From positions 1 through 64,000 of the forward strand of contig NZ_AP026764.1 of assembly GCF_026000435.1 (NCBI RefSeq): 64,000 bases of DNA, given 5' to 3'. This stretch comes from Vibrio sp. STUT-A11. GTDB lineage: Bacteria; Pseudomonadota; Gammaproteobacteria; Enterobacterales; Vibrionaceae. A model generated the notes under the pieces. The model was given only the letters and a program-made list of their open reading frames with translations, was not told where the DNA came from and made no database searches. Positions 8,199-17,071 of the stretch are shown here, one piece after another. The position numbers were made by a program, and so were the translations under genes. How positions within the stretch are numbered: position 1 is the first letter of the stretch; each line of letters opens with the position of its first letter.

Positions 8199-9077
8199 AT
8201 GAACTTAACGCAAGTAGAAGCCTTCTGCACCATCGCTGATTGTGGGTCTGTATCCGAAGCTGCACGTCAGTTGGACTGTAACCGCACCAAGCTTAGTATG
8301 TCGATCAAAGCGTTGGAAAAGGATCTCGATGTCGAGTTGTTTACCCGAACAGGTAACCAACTCACCCTATCTGAAGCCGGAAAAGCCATTTACAAAGACT
8401 GTGAATACCTTTTGGTGATAGCGCAACGTATTCGCAAAACCTGCGGCCAGATCTCTGAGGGCTTCAATGCGGAGGTATGGGTCGCTCGCGATGACTCCCT
8501 ACCCGATGACCTTTGGCAAGACTTGTCACATAAGCTGAATAACCGCTACCCATCAACAACGTTTAACATCATTCTTGCGTCCAGTGGTGACTTAGCCAAC
8601 CTGGTTAGCACACATCAAGTGGATTTTGCTTTTGGTGTTGATTACGAGCGCGTTGACGATCCGCATATCGTCTATAACCCATTAGGAAAAATACGCATGA
8701 TGTCAGTTTGTAGCGCCGATCACCGGTTAAGCAAAATGCGTCGCGTATCGGATGAAGAGCTACGAAGCCAAATGCAAGCGCTGATGGTGTACTTAAATGA
8801 GAAAGACAACCCAGAACTCCAGCCTTTCTCAACGCGTTACATCGGCTTCTCTAGCTTCGATTACATGTTAAACACCATCTTAGAAGAAGATGCGTGGGGC
8901 GTGCTGCCTGAGCCCTTAATTCGTCACTATCTACGCCAGCAAAAGTTGGCGGTGATTAAACACACCTACGGTTTAACCCAAGAAGACTACTGTATGTTTT
9001 CGACAAATGGTCAAATTGAGCACCCTGCAATGACATGGTTAGCGGATAAACTCAGCGATTATTTATTTGACTTCTAA
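8199..9077 (+). CDS. LysR-type transcriptional regulator
   Basis: N-terminal winged helix-turn-helix ('MNLTQVEAFCTIADCGSVSEAARQLDCNRTKLSMSIKALEKDLDVELFTRTGNQ') followed by a periplasmic-binding-like co-inducer domain of about 200 residues. A TTG codon 12 bases upstream is also possible, but the ATG at 8199 fits the family start. Divergent from the methyltransferase with a ~320-base spacer, so it may control that gene and itself. Its inducer is unknown. Confidence 0.9.
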   Translation: MNLTQVEAFCTIADCGSVSEAARQLDCNRTKLSMSIKALEKDLDVELFTRTGNQLTLSEAGKAIYKDCEYLLVIAQRIRKTCGQISEGFNAEVWVARDDSLPDDLWQDLSHKLNNRYPSTTFNIILASSGDLANLVSTHQVDFAFGVDYERVDDPHIVYNPLGKIRMMSVCSADHRLSKMRRVSDEELRSQMQALMVYLNEKDNPELQPFSTRYIGFSSFDYMLNTILEEDAWGVLPEPLIRHYLRQQKLAVIKHTYGLTQEDYCMFSTNGQIEHPAMTWLADKLSDYLFDF

Positions 9078-9103
9078 ACACTTTGCACTGAGAGTCAATT
9101 TTA

Positions 9104-9131
9104 TTGACAGCAAAATCGTGGTGTATATTGT
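9104..9131 (+). promoter_or_regulatory. Sigma-70 promoter for the CDF transporter
   Basis: A perfect TTGACA -35 (9104-9109), 16-base spacer and TATTGT -10 (9126-9131). A transcript from here would carry a ~115-base leader before the ATG at 9253. Confidence 0.5.
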
Positions 9132-9194
9132 TGTTTTTATTAAAAATTAATTAAAACCCTTTTTATCCATCTGGTTACTGGTCAAATTATGGTT

Positions 9195-9244
9195 GCCTAA
9201 TAAGCCTTGTAGGCGAAGAATATAGCGGTATAAAAACTACAAGG
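9195..9244 (+). promoter_or_regulatory. Candidate RNA switch in the leader of the CDF transporter
   Basis: Two hairpins compete for the same bases. GCCTA (9195-9199) can pair with TAGGC (9210-9214). Alternatively CCTTGTAG (9205-9212) pairs with CTACAAGG (9237-9244), and this second stem buries AAGG (9241-9244), the ribosome site eight bases before the start codon. The layout fits translational control; it does not match a riboswitch class I know. Confidence 0.45.
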
Positions 9245-9252
9245 TATATATC

Positions 9253-10143
9253 ATGTGTGTCAGGACAAGCAGAAACGAAAACCATATTTTAACTATTTCA
9301 GCCCTTTTAGCGTCAGGCTTCGCTGCTGGTGGTATGGTACTAGGCTTGCTTGTTGGCTCAATTGTGATCGTTTTTGATGGTGTCTACTCTTTAGTCAGCT
9401 TACTGTTAACATTATTGTCACTGGCAGCCTCTTATTACATTAACAAGCCATCGAAGTCGGTGTTTCCATTTGGCAAAGCGGTGCTGGAGCCAATCGTTAT
9501 TGCGATCAAGGCAACAGTTATTTTGATTGTTGTGCTATTTTCTCTTTACTCAGCGATTTCAGCAGTGATGACTGGCGGTCGAGAAGTCGACGCGTCTATT
9601 GCGACAATCTTTGGTGTTGTAAACGTTATTGGTTGTGGTTACGCATGGTGGTTTATGGCAAAAAGAAGCCGCAACTACTCATCAGGCCTAATCGAAGCAG
9701 AGACAAAACAGTGGCAAATGGACACCTTATTAAGTGTCGCAGTTACAGTTGGTTTTGTAGCCACATGGTTAGTGTCCTTGTCTCCATTTGCTCAATACGC
9801 TGCTTATGCTGACCCAATGATGATGCTGTTGATGGGCTTCTACTTTTTGAAAGTCCCGTTTGATATGTTATGTGGTGCATTACGAGAACTGCTGATGATG
9901 GCACCAAGCAAAGAGCTTTGTCAGGTGGTCGATAACGACGTACTTGAGATAGAAAAAATATCGGACCATCAACTGAAAGTGGCAGGCATCACCAAAGTTG
10001 GGCAAGAGCTACGAGTAAACATTGATCTGCATGTTGACGACGATACCTTAGCGTTGGATACGTTAGAAAAGACGCGTAAGCAGTTAACCACCCGCTTGTC
10101 GAAACATAGGTTTAAATTGCAGCTCCAGCTTAATGTCGCTTAA
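9253..10143 (+). CDS. Cation diffusion facilitator (CDF) family transporter
   Basis: A 296-residue inner-membrane protein with about six transmembrane spans, 'GLLVGSIVIVFDGVYSLVSLLLTLLSL' (span 2 with the first metal-site Asp) and 'MDTLLSVAVTVGFVA' (span 5), followed by a cytoplasmic C-terminal domain. CDF proteins export divalent metals (Zn, Mn, Fe, Ni) by proton exchange. The site in span 2 reads FDG and in span 5 MDT (D without the usual HxxxD), so metal preference differs from classic zinc exporters. It follows a structured leader (9195-9244) and ends at a strong hairpin. Confidence 0.82.
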   Translation: MCVRTSRNENHILTISALLASGFAAGGMVLGLLVGSIVIVFDGVYSLVSLLLTLLSLAASYYINKPSKSVFPFGKAVLEPIVIAIKATVILIVVLFSLYSAISAVMTGGREVDASIATIFGVVNVIGCGYAWWFMAKRSRNYSSGLIEAETKQWQMDTLLSVAVTVGFVATWLVSLSPFAQYAAYADPMMMLLMGFYFLKVPFDMLCGALRELLMMAPSKELCQVVDNDVLEIEKISDHQLKVAGITKVGQELRVNIDLHVDDDTLALDTLEKTRKQLTTRLSKHRFKLQLQLNVA

Positions 10144-10151
10144 AACCTTGA

Positions 10152-10181
10152 CACAAAGCTCCCAAATTCGGGAGCTTTGTG
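10152..10181 (+). terminator. Strong hairpin after the CDF gene
   Basis: A perfect 12-bp stem, CACAAAGCTCCC / GGGAGCTTTGTG, with a 6-base loop directly after the stop codon. There is no long T run, so it may act as a transcript stabiliser as well as a terminator. The remaining 250 bases to elbB show no gene. Confidence 0.65.
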
Positions 10182-10430
10182 AATTTCCCGTTGCGCAACT
10201 CTTTTCTACCAAAACGGTGCTGCTTCAACAAACAATGTGATAAAAATCAGTAATGAAATTATTCCGTTACCTGTTTGGAGCACATATAAAACATTTTTTA
10301 CAAAATCTGCTTAGCCCCTTTATAGTCAGCGACTATGATGAAAAGAACACACAAGTGAAATTGTCGAAATTAATCTGTCTGTAAAAATAGAGCGCAACAG
10401 ACAGAACTCTCGGACTAAAGGGACTCTCAA

Positions 10431-11081
10431 ATGAAAAAAATCGCAGTTATCTTCAGCGGTTCTGGTGTTTACGACGGAACAGAGTTACATGAAGCTGTAT
10501 TAGCACTCCACGCCATTGAAAAAGAAGGGGCAACTTGGCATTGCTTCGCGCCTAATATTGACCAGCTGCATGTGATTAATCATCTGACTGGAGAAGAAAT
10601 GGATGAAACCAGAAACGTCTTGGTGGAGTCAGCACGTATCGCACGCGGAAATATTGAAGACGTGGCACGATTAAATGTCGAAGAATTTGATGCGTTACTT
10701 CTACCTGGTGGTTTTGGTGCAGCGAAAAACTTAACGGACTTTGCGGTATCTGGCGCTGAGTGCTCAATCAACACCCACGTAGCACAAGCCTGCCGTGCGT
10801 TCGCGCATGCCGACAAACCTGCCGCTTACCTGTGTATCTCACCTGTCATTATCCCGATGATTTATGAGCAGGGCGTAAAAGGGACTATAGGCAACGATGA
10901 AGCGACTTCCGCCGCCTTCAATCAAATGGGCGGTGAACATATCGAATGTAGTGTTGATGAGTTTGTTTTTGATGAGCAACACAAGGTCCTTTCTACACCA
11001 GCTTATATGTTAGCCGAGAATATCTCTCAAGCGGCTTCTGGCATCGAAAAACTCGTATCAAAACTTGTCGAAATCGCATAG
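10431..11081 (+). CDS. elbB: ElbB/GATase1-like isoprenoid-biosynthesis glyoxalase
   Basis: A 216-residue member of the DJ-1/PfpI superfamily matching ElbB: 'MKKIAVIFSGSGVYDGTELHEAVLALHAIEKEGA', 'FDALLLPGGFGAAKNLTDFAVSG' and the nucleophile region 'KPAAYLCISPVIIP'. E. coli ElbB is a glyoxalase III-type enzyme linked genetically to isoprenoid synthesis. It is preceded by a 287-base intergenic region and followed by a 13-bp terminator, so it is probably monocistronic. Confidence 0.93.
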   Translation: MKKIAVIFSGSGVYDGTELHEAVLALHAIEKEGATWHCFAPNIDQLHVINHLTGEEMDETRNVLVESARIARGNIEDVARLNVEEFDALLLPGGFGAAKNLTDFAVSGAECSINTHVAQACRAFAHADKPAAYLCISPVIIPMIYEQGVKGTIGNDEATSAAFNQMGGEHIECSVDEFVFDEQHKVLSTPAYMLAENISQAASGIEKLVSKLVEIA

Positions 11082-11113
11082 TTATTGACAAATAACTTAA
11101 GAACCAATCTTTC

Positions 11114-11146
11114 ATCCTCATTGATAAATCTAATATCAATGAGGAT
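11114..11146 (+). terminator. Rho-independent terminator after elbB
   Basis: A perfect 13-bp stem (ATCCTCATTGATA / TATCAATGAGGAT) with a 7-base loop and T-rich tail. Confidence 0.75.
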
Positions 11147-11248
11147 TTCTTATACTTTAGTCTAATTTAGATATAAATCATCAATAAACCTTAATTATTG
11201 ACAACTTTTTACGTCACTAGTTTCATATTTAAGCTACGTTATAGTAAT

Positions 11249-11271
11249 GTTGCACCTACATGATGTGCAAC
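11249..11271. promoter_or_regulatory. 23-bp palindromic operator before the alcohol dehydrogenase
   Basis: GTTGCAC-N9-GTGCAAC, perfect 7-bp arms, a few bases after a TATAGT -10-like element (11240-11245) and 140 bases before the start codon. Its position over the likely start of transcription suggests repressor control. The rest of the 330-base gap holds the elbB terminator and no gene. Confidence 0.5.
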
Positions 11272-11411
11272 AAGATCGCTATCACAAATCCTCTAATTGG
11301 TACGAGTTCCAGCTGGCTTAGTTTGTTTTGGATTAAGTTGGAGCTCGAAAAAGGTGTGTGACAGCAATTTTCCATTAATAACAATCTATAAGAACGACGG
11401 AGCAATCCCAT

Positions 11412-12560
11412 ATGACTAGTGCATTTTTTATCCCTACGGTAAACCTAATGGGCGCAGGTTGTCTTAAAGACGCCGCGGACAGTATTCAATCACAAGGCTT
11501 TAAAAAAGGGTTGATCGTTACCGATAAAATCCTTAACCAAATCGGTGTGGTTGAGCAGGTTCAAGGCCTTCTTAACGAAAGAAGTGTCGCAACCGTGGTG
11601 TTCGATGGCACTCAGCCAAACCCAACGATTAACAACGTTAATGACGGCTTAGCACTTTTAAAACAGAACGAGTGTGACTTTGTCATCTCACTTGGTGGTG
11701 GCTCACCACACGATTGTGCGAAAGGTATCGCCCTCGTCGCAGCAAACGGTGGACACATTTCAGATTACGAAGGCGTTGATCAATCTGCTAAACCAATGCT
11801 GCCACTTATCGCCATCAACACAACCGCGGGTACGGCATCAGAAATGACACGCTTCTGTATCATCACCGATGAAGAGCGTCACATTAAGATGGCAATTGTA
11901 GATAAGCACACGACACCACTTATCTCAGTAAACGACGCTGAGCTAATGCTTGCAAAACCTGCTTCTCTGACCGCAGCAACCGGTATGGATGCACTGACTC
12001 ACGCTATCGAGGCTTACGTTTCAATTGCAGCCACTCCGATTACAGATGCGGTTGCAATTAAAGCGATTGAACTGATTGAGGCACACCTACGCACAGCAGT
12101 GAAAAACGGTGAGAACCTGGAAGCACGTGAGCAAATGGCTTACGCACAGTTTATGGCGGGTATGGCATTTAACAACGCATCACTGGGTTACGTTCATGCG
12201 ATGGCACACCAGCTAGGTGGTTTCTACGATCTGCCACACGGTGTATGTAATGCAATCCTGCTTCCTCACGTACAACGCTACAATGCGCAAGTCTGCCCAG
12301 AGCGCTTGACTGATGTAGCGAAAGCAATGGGCGTTAACGTGGAAGGCATGTCACCAGAGCAAGGGGCAGCAGCCGCGATCGACGCGATAGAGGCACTTGC
12401 GAAAGACGTTGGTATTCCAGCGGGTATCAAAGAACTTGGGGCGAAGTTAGAAGACATCCCAACCTTGACAGATAACGCACTAAAAGACGCTTGTGGCTTC
12501 ACTAACCCAAAACAAGCGACTCACGAGGAGATCACTGCAATATTCGAAGCCGCGATGTAA
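11412..12560 (+). CDS. Iron-containing (group III) alcohol dehydrogenase
   Basis: A 382-residue NAD(P)-dependent alcohol dehydrogenase close to YiaY/AdhB/FucO. Nucleotide-binding 'VISLGGGSPHDCAKGIAL' and the metal site 'DALTHAIEAYVS...MAHQLGGFYDLPHGVCNAILLPHV' (Asp plus three His ligands) are complete. The natural substrate could be ethanol, 1,2-propanediol or threonine; the sequence does not decide. The ATG follows a CGGAG site. A 23-bp palindrome upstream suggests that it is induced. Confidence 0.92.
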   Translation: MTSAFFIPTVNLMGAGCLKDAADSIQSQGFKKGLIVTDKILNQIGVVEQVQGLLNERSVATVVFDGTQPNPTINNVNDGLALLKQNECDFVISLGGGSPHDCAKGIALVAANGGHISDYEGVDQSAKPMLPLIAINTTAGTASEMTRFCIITDEERHIKMAIVDKHTTPLISVNDAELMLAKPASLTAATGMDALTHAIEAYVSIAATPITDAVAIKAIELIEAHLRTAVKNGENLEAREQMAYAQFMAGMAFNNASLGYVHAMAHQLGGFYDLPHGVCNAILLPHVQRYNAQVCPERLTDVAKAMGVNVEGMSPEQGAAAAIDAIEALAKDVGIPAGIKELGAKLEDIPTLTDNALKDACGFTNPKQATHEEITAIFEAAM

Positions 12561-12595
12561 ATCGAATAAGCGTTTACTCTTACTCACTTAATCCC

Positions 12596-12623
12596 ATCCC
12601 CGATTGCCATATCGGGGATTTTT
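12596..12623 (+). terminator. Rho-independent terminator
   Basis: ATCCCCGAT / ATCGGGGAT stem, 6-base loop, followed by a T tract; serves the alcohol dehydrogenase. Confidence 0.85.
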
Positions 12624-12709
12624 ACATCTATATACAAAACATATTCTGACAAAACTGTTGTTATAGTGTTAATTTTTAGAAACAAACACGCTTTAAATTG
12701 GACACAGCC

Positions 12710-13786
12710 ATGAAAACTGTTATCACCACCCTTATCGTTTGTTTTGCTCTTTCCAGCCACGCTGCCGACTATCAGGCAGAAGAAGTGGCTAACGGATTCA
12801 ATGTCCCTTGGGGAATAGAATTTCTTAATGAGAAACAGGCCGTGATTAATGAGAAGAATGGCACTATTTCATTGCTGAATATCGAAACAGGTCAACGCGA
12901 AAAGCTCTTTTCAGTCTCAGGCGTCAGCACTACCGGTCAAGGAGGCTTACTTGACGTTGCCGTTGCACCAAATACGGATAAAACGCAACCAACGCTTTTC
13001 TTTACTTACAGTAAGCGAACCAGCAAAGGCAATACCGTCGCCCTTGCTAAAGCCAGGTTACAAGAAAACCAACTGACAGGATGGAAAGACCTTTTTGTCG
13101 CAGATGCAATTACTGATACCGGGCGACATTTTGGTAGCCGTATTGCGTTTATCGATAACAAAGTTTACTTCTCGATTGGTGACCGTGGTGATCGTGATAA
13201 CGGGCAAAACAGACAAACGCATGCGGGATCAATTCTGCGTTTAAATTTGGACGGCACCATCCCTGCAGACAACCCTTTCACTGAGCCTAACGTAAAGCCT
13301 GAAATTTGGAGTTATGGCCATCGTAACCCTCAAGGTTTGTACTTTGATCAAGCGACCAATCAGCTTTGGTCAATCGAGCACGGTCCCCGAGGTGGCGATG
13401 AGATTAATCTGATTAAGAAAGGAGCGAACTACGGCTGGGCCAGAGTCTCTCAAGGAAAAGAATATTGGGGTCCGCTAGATGTCGGCGAAGCGAAATCTCT
13501 ACCGGGGATGGAAGATCCCAAACTCATCTATATTCCTTCTATTGCTCCGAGTAACTTAGTGGTATACCGCGGTGACAAGTACCCAGACCTGGACGGCAAA
13601 ATTGTTGCGGGAGCGCTTAAGCTTACACACCTCAATGTGGTTTCTATCGAAAATGGTAAGCTCACTGAATATCAACGCCTGATGGACGATCTTGGCGAGC
13701 GAATCAGAGACGTCACGATCAGTCCCAATGGTTATCTCTATTTTTCGACTGATAGCGGAAAAATCTTCCGCCTTGAGCAGAAGTAA
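12710..13786 (+). CDS. Periplasmic PQQ-dependent aldose sugar dehydrogenase (YliI/Asd-like)
   Basis: A cleavable signal peptide ('TLIVCFALSSHAADY') is followed by a six-bladed propeller of the glucose/sorbosone dehydrogenase family: 'FNVPWGIEFL', 'GGLLDVAVAP', 'GRHFGSRIAF', 'SIGDRGDRDN', 'YGHRNPQGL', 'EHGPRGGDEINLI'. The catalytic His lies in 'GRHFGSR'. It should oxidise aldoses in the periplasm with PQQ, which the cell may have to scavenge since no pqq genes are seen here. The ATG at 12710 is preferred over an in-frame TTG 12 bases upstream. Confidence 0.88.
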   Translation: MKTVITTLIVCFALSSHAADYQAEEVANGFNVPWGIEFLNEKQAVINEKNGTISLLNIETGQREKLFSVSGVSTTGQGGLLDVAVAPNTDKTQPTLFFTYSKRTSKGNTVALAKARLQENQLTGWKDLFVADAITDTGRHFGSRIAFIDNKVYFSIGDRGDRDNGQNRQTHAGSILRLNLDGTIPADNPFTEPNVKPEIWSYGHRNPQGLYFDQATNQLWSIEHGPRGGDEINLIKKGANYGWARVSQGKEYWGPLDVGEAKSLPGMEDPKLIYIPSIAPSNLVVYRGDKYPDLDGKIVAGALKLTHLNVVSIENGKLTEYQRLMDDLGERIRDVTISPNGYLYFSTDSGKIFRLEQK

Positions 13787-13841
13787 ATCAAATTTAGATT
13801 ATAATTAAGCTGTTGTTTTAAATTTATTTTATGAGGTCATA

Positions 13842-14465
13842 ATGGTTCCTTTTCCACTAGTCGCCGACAAGATCAAAGCCGTTATTTTTGATCTAGATAA
13901 CACCCTGGTGAGTTCCGATATGAACTTCCAAACTCTGCGTCAACAATTAGGGTGCCCGAACTCAGAAGACTTATTAGACTTTGTAGAAAGACTGGAACAT
14001 CCTCACCATAAAGAGCATGCACACAATGTAATTTTTGATCACGAAATCTCCGATGCCGAACAATCTTCCCCAATGACTGGCTGTCACGAACTTCTGGCGT
14101 ACCTGAACAAACAAGCGATGAAAACGGCCATCGTGACACGTAATTGCCTGATTGCTACTCAACGTAAGCTTGAGCACAACCAGATCGAAGTTGAGCGAGT
14201 GATCACGCGCGAATGCTACCCACCCAAACCCGACCCGTTGTCCCTGCAAGTGTTAGCGAAAGAGTGGCGGTTGATGCCCGATGAAGTACTTTACGTCGGT
14301 GACTACTTATATGATTTACAAGCGGCTTACAACGCACAAATGCCCTCTTGTCTTGTCCATCATGGCAATCTAACTGAGTTCCACTCATCCGCGTCTCTTG
14401 CGGTAAAAGAGCTCTCTGATCTGTTAAATTACTTCGAATCATCCATGTTAAGACAAAGCAGATAG
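13842..14465 (+). CDS. HAD-superfamily phosphatase
   Basis: HAD motif I 'IFDLDNTLVSS', motif II 'TAIVTRN', motif III Lys in 'PPKPDPLSLQ', motif IV 'VLYVGDYLYDLQAA', with a small helical cap between residues 20 and 90. It resembles phosphoglycolate phosphatase/YjjG-type enzymes of about 207 residues; the substrate cannot be assigned. It starts 55 bases after the sugar dehydrogenase and could be co-transcribed with it. Confidence 0.88.
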   Translation: MVPFPLVADKIKAVIFDLDNTLVSSDMNFQTLRQQLGCPNSEDLLDFVERLEHPHHKEHAHNVIFDHEISDAEQSSPMTGCHELLAYLNKQAMKTAIVTRNCLIATQRKLEHNQIEVERVITRECYPPKPDPLSLQVLAKEWRLMPDEVLYVGDYLYDLQAAYNAQMPSCLVHHGNLTEFHSSASLAVKELSDLLNYFESSMLRQSR

Positions 14466-14484
14466 CCCACTTTTACAAAAATAA

Positions 14485-14508
14485 AAAAGAGCACCTCAGT
14501 GCTCTTTT
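14485..14508. terminator. Bidirectional terminator
   Basis: AAAAGAGCAC / GTGCTCTTTT with a CTCA loop between the convergent HAD and dps genes. Confidence 0.88.
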
Positions 14509-14535
14509 GTCTTTTTCCCGATTCTTTTTCATGCC

Positions 14536-15012
14536 TTACTGAAGGTAAGCGTTAAGCATCCACATCAGTTTTTCTTGCTCACGAATATAGTCGCCCATCA
14601 ATGCCGCGGTACCTTCATCGCCCGCCTCGCCGGCATTGAATAGAATTTCACGCTGATTAAGCAAAAGGATACCGAAGCCATCAACCAAGCCTTTGATGCA
14701 GTCGTCACCCGATGTTGCGTTTTGGTGCTCTTTGATTTCGCTTGATTCCAGATAGTGGCTGAATGCATGCGCTGGCGTGTAACCTAACGTCAAAATACGC
14801 TCAGCCAGCTCGTCAATCTTCACTTGTAGGTCAGTATAGATCTCTTCAAATTTCACATGTAGTTCAAAGAATTGATGCCCTTTGATGTTCCAGTGGTAAC
14901 CACGAGTGTTCATGTACAACACTTGGTAATGGGCAAGTAGCTGGTTCAGCTGTTGTGCTAGTTGCTCAGACTGTTCGCGATCTAGACCAATTAGGCTTAC
15001 TTGTGTGCTCAT
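14536..15012 (-). CDS. dps: Dps-family mini-ferritin
   Basis: A 158-residue Dps protein that forms a DNA- and iron-protecting 12-mer. The ferroxidase signature is present: 'NTRGYHWNIKGHQFFELHVKFEEIYTDLQVKIDELAERILTLGYTP', with His in YHWN and the HxxFEExY segment. A good ribosome site (AGGAGC) precedes the start. In related bacteria expression rises in stationary phase and under oxidative stress; no OxyR site was verified here. Confidence 0.94.
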   Translation of the reverse strand: MSTQVSLIGLDREQSEQLAQQLNQLLAHYQVLYMNTRGYHWNIKGHQFFELHVKFEEIYTDLQVKIDELAERILTLGYTPAHAFSHYLESSEIKEHQNATSGDDCIKGLVDGFGILLLNQREILFNAGEAGDEGTAALMGDYIREQEKLMWMLNAYLQ

Positions 15013-15147
15013 ATCTTGCTCCTGTATGTAATTAAAAATTTATTTGCAGTGTTTTCTGCTGATGGAGTTATATTAGATCGAAGCATTGAGTAACGAAATT
15101 CGGTTCTAGCTATAGCTCTGATAACTTAATTCTATAGTTGTATCGCA

Positions 15148-16365
15148 CTAGAAGCTGTATCGAATATTTGCATACAATAGCGTGGCAGGCGCTTCACCAA
15201 ACAAGCTATTACTTTCACCGCTAAAACATTGCACAACCGTGAGTAGCTGCCAGTCAGTAGCAAGAGAGTAGTTGCTCGAAAGACCGGCAAAATAGGAACC
15301 GTCATCATAGTAGCTAACGGATGCCGTCAGACGGTTAAGGGAGGTGAGGTCAAAGCTGACATCAGCGTAAAGCGTGTTCTGAGTAAAACTCAGCGTTTTC
15401 GCATTCAGAGGCAAGTTAAGATAAGCCAGTGCACTGGAGGCCTCAACAGGCTCAGAAATAAATAACCACGCCATGCGTCCCAGCCAGCTGCGCTTTCCTC
15501 CAAAGCTGTAGTCTGATTCAAGGCTCGCTACCATTGACGATTGAGTGAGTTGCCCCTGGTATTCCGATTCTATCGGATCAAACCATGAGAGCTCACCACG
15601 CACGCCAGCTTCGTAGATGTCCGTTGCAAACCCGGCGCCAAGAACAAAGTCACGGTTGGCTCTCCCTGCAATCACCTGATAATCCCAGCCGGATTGATTG
15701 GCGAAATAGCGCAGAGAGACACTATTTTTATCTGGCGACTCCACTGGCGCGAAAATTAAATCAATACCATCAGCAAACCCCAGCTTTTTGCTTACCATTA
15801 ACGCATCGGTGCCCGCTCGCTCTTCATAGTCAAAGTCATAAATCGAGTAAGCATTGTAAATATCGTTTGGGTTCCAGATCGTGTTCATCGACCAGTTAAC
15901 ACGAAACCGGCCAAGCATTGCGCTCCAGTCTTCTTCACGCCAGGTAATATAAAGTCGATCGAACTGAGTATTGAGGATGACGGAGTCTTCGCGCCAGTTT
16001 TTGCTCAAATCAAAGTACCCGTTATCCAAGGCAACGAGCTGTGGATATTGGGCAATATCAAGCGCATCGCCCCACAACGCACGATTTCTCATCCCAATAT
16101 TAATCCGCCAGTTGGGCGAAAATCGATACTCCAGATTAAAGCGGTTATGAATCAAGTGATCGAGTGTATTACTCTGATTCTCGGCAATGTTATAGGTTGC
16201 CATGTACTTGATATACCCATCGAAGTCCCATGCTTTTTCAGGCTCAATTCCCGGAATGCTGGCAACTGTATGAAAGCTTACGGCAGTCAGAACGATGGCG
16301 CTTAACACTTGGTAAACGCCAACTTTGGCTACCAGATTTGAGGAACTTGATGTACGCCTAGGCAT
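15148..16365 (-). CDS. Outer-membrane beta-barrel protein of a Lol-like export operon
   Basis: After a signal peptide ('LSAIVLTAVSFHTVASI') come ~370 residues of alternating strands rich in aromatics, ending in 'LLYANIRYSF', the terminal-Phe signature recognised by the BAM machine. It resembles DUF1302-type barrels that accompany LolA-like proteins. The ATG at 16365 is preferred, since GGAG lies seven bases before it; a start 15 bases further upstream would place that ribosome site inside the gene. It overlaps the ATPase gene by 8 bases and is the last gene of the operon. Likely role: outer-membrane exit or docking site for the cargo of the ABC transporter (inference). Confidence 0.75.
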   Translation of the reverse strand: MPRRTSSSSNLVAKVGVYQVLSAIVLTAVSFHTVASIPGIEPEKAWDFDGYIKYMATYNIAENQSNTLDHLIHNRFNLEYRFSPNWRINIGMRNRALWGDALDIAQYPQLVALDNGYFDLSKNWREDSVILNTQFDRLYITWREEDWSAMLGRFRVNWSMNTIWNPNDIYNAYSIYDFDYEERAGTDALMVSKKLGFADGIDLIFAPVESPDKNSVSLRYFANQSGWDYQVIAGRANRDFVLGAGFATDIYEAGVRGELSWFDPIESEYQGQLTQSSMVASLESDYSFGGKRSWLGRMAWLFISEPVEASSALAYLNLPLNAKTLSFTQNTLYADVSFDLTSLNRLTASVSYYDDGSYFAGLSSNYSLATDWQLLTVVQCFSGESNSLFGEAPATLLYANIRYSF

Positions 16366-17071
16366 GAGTTCGCTCCGCATGATTACCGATGTTGCTAAAA
16401 TCTCTGGCTAAACGGCCGTCTTCGAAAACAATAATTCGATGTGCACGTTTGATCACTCTGGGATCATGCGTGGAGAAGATAAACGTCGTGCCTTCTTGCT
16501 CACTCAACTGCTCCATGATATCGAGCAACTCTGCGGTACTTTTCGCATCTAAATTAGCCGTAGGTTCATCCGCCATAACAAAGCGAGGTTTGGGCGCGAG
16601 CGCACGTGCGACGGCCACGCGTTGTTGTTGTCCGCCCGACATTTTACTCGGGCGTTTGTGCATCTGTTCAGATAGCCCGACTTGCTCTAGTAACGAGGAA
16701 GCTCGTTCCCGGCACTCTCTTTCACTCTTTCCCTGCAATTGCATCACAAACTCGACGTTCTCCAACGCGGTTAACACTGGTAGCAGACTGTAATCCTGAA
16801 AGATAAAACCGATATTGTCTCTTCGATACGCGATCAACTCTTTCTCCGACATCTCCGAAATTACACAACCATCAATTTCCACCCGGCCTGATGTTGGCGC
16901 GTCAATGCCACCAAGCATATTCAACAGGGTTGTTTTCCCCGAACCAGACGGCCCCATAATGGCAACAAACTCGCCCTGTTTGATTTCCAAGTCCACGCTC
17001 TTAACGGCATGCACTGGAAAGTCACTTTTGGGGTTGTAGGTTTTGCTTAATTGTTCGAGTTTAATCGTCAT
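16358..17071 (-). CDS. LolD/MacB-type ABC transporter ATPase
   Basis: A 237-residue ATPase: Walker A 'GPSGSGKTT', Q-loop 'IFQDYSLLP', signature 'MSGGQQQRVAVARAL', Walker B 'FVMADEPTANLD', H-loop 'FSTHDPRV'. This is the family that powers LolCDE and MacB mechanotransmission. The start is set at MTIKLEQLSK, which overlaps the permease stop in TGATG, meaning tight translational coupling. Its partners are the two permeases just upstream. Confidence 0.92.
   Translation of the reverse strand: MTIKLEQLSKTYNPKSDFPVHAVKSVDLEIKQGEFVAIMGPSGSGKTTLLNMLGGIDAPTSGRVEIDGCVISEMSEKELIAYRRDNIGFIFQDYSLLPVLTALENVEFVMQLQGKSERECRERASSLLEQVGLSEQMHKRPSKMSGGQQQRVAVARALAPKPRFVMADEPTANLDAKSTAELLDIMEQLSEQEGTTFIFSTHDPRVIKRAHRIIVFEDGRLARDFSNIGNHAERTHA

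Noticed and set aside
9253..10143. Assignment of the CDF protein as a zinc exporter
   Set aside because: The usual HxxxD metal ligands are not both present, so metal identity is left open.
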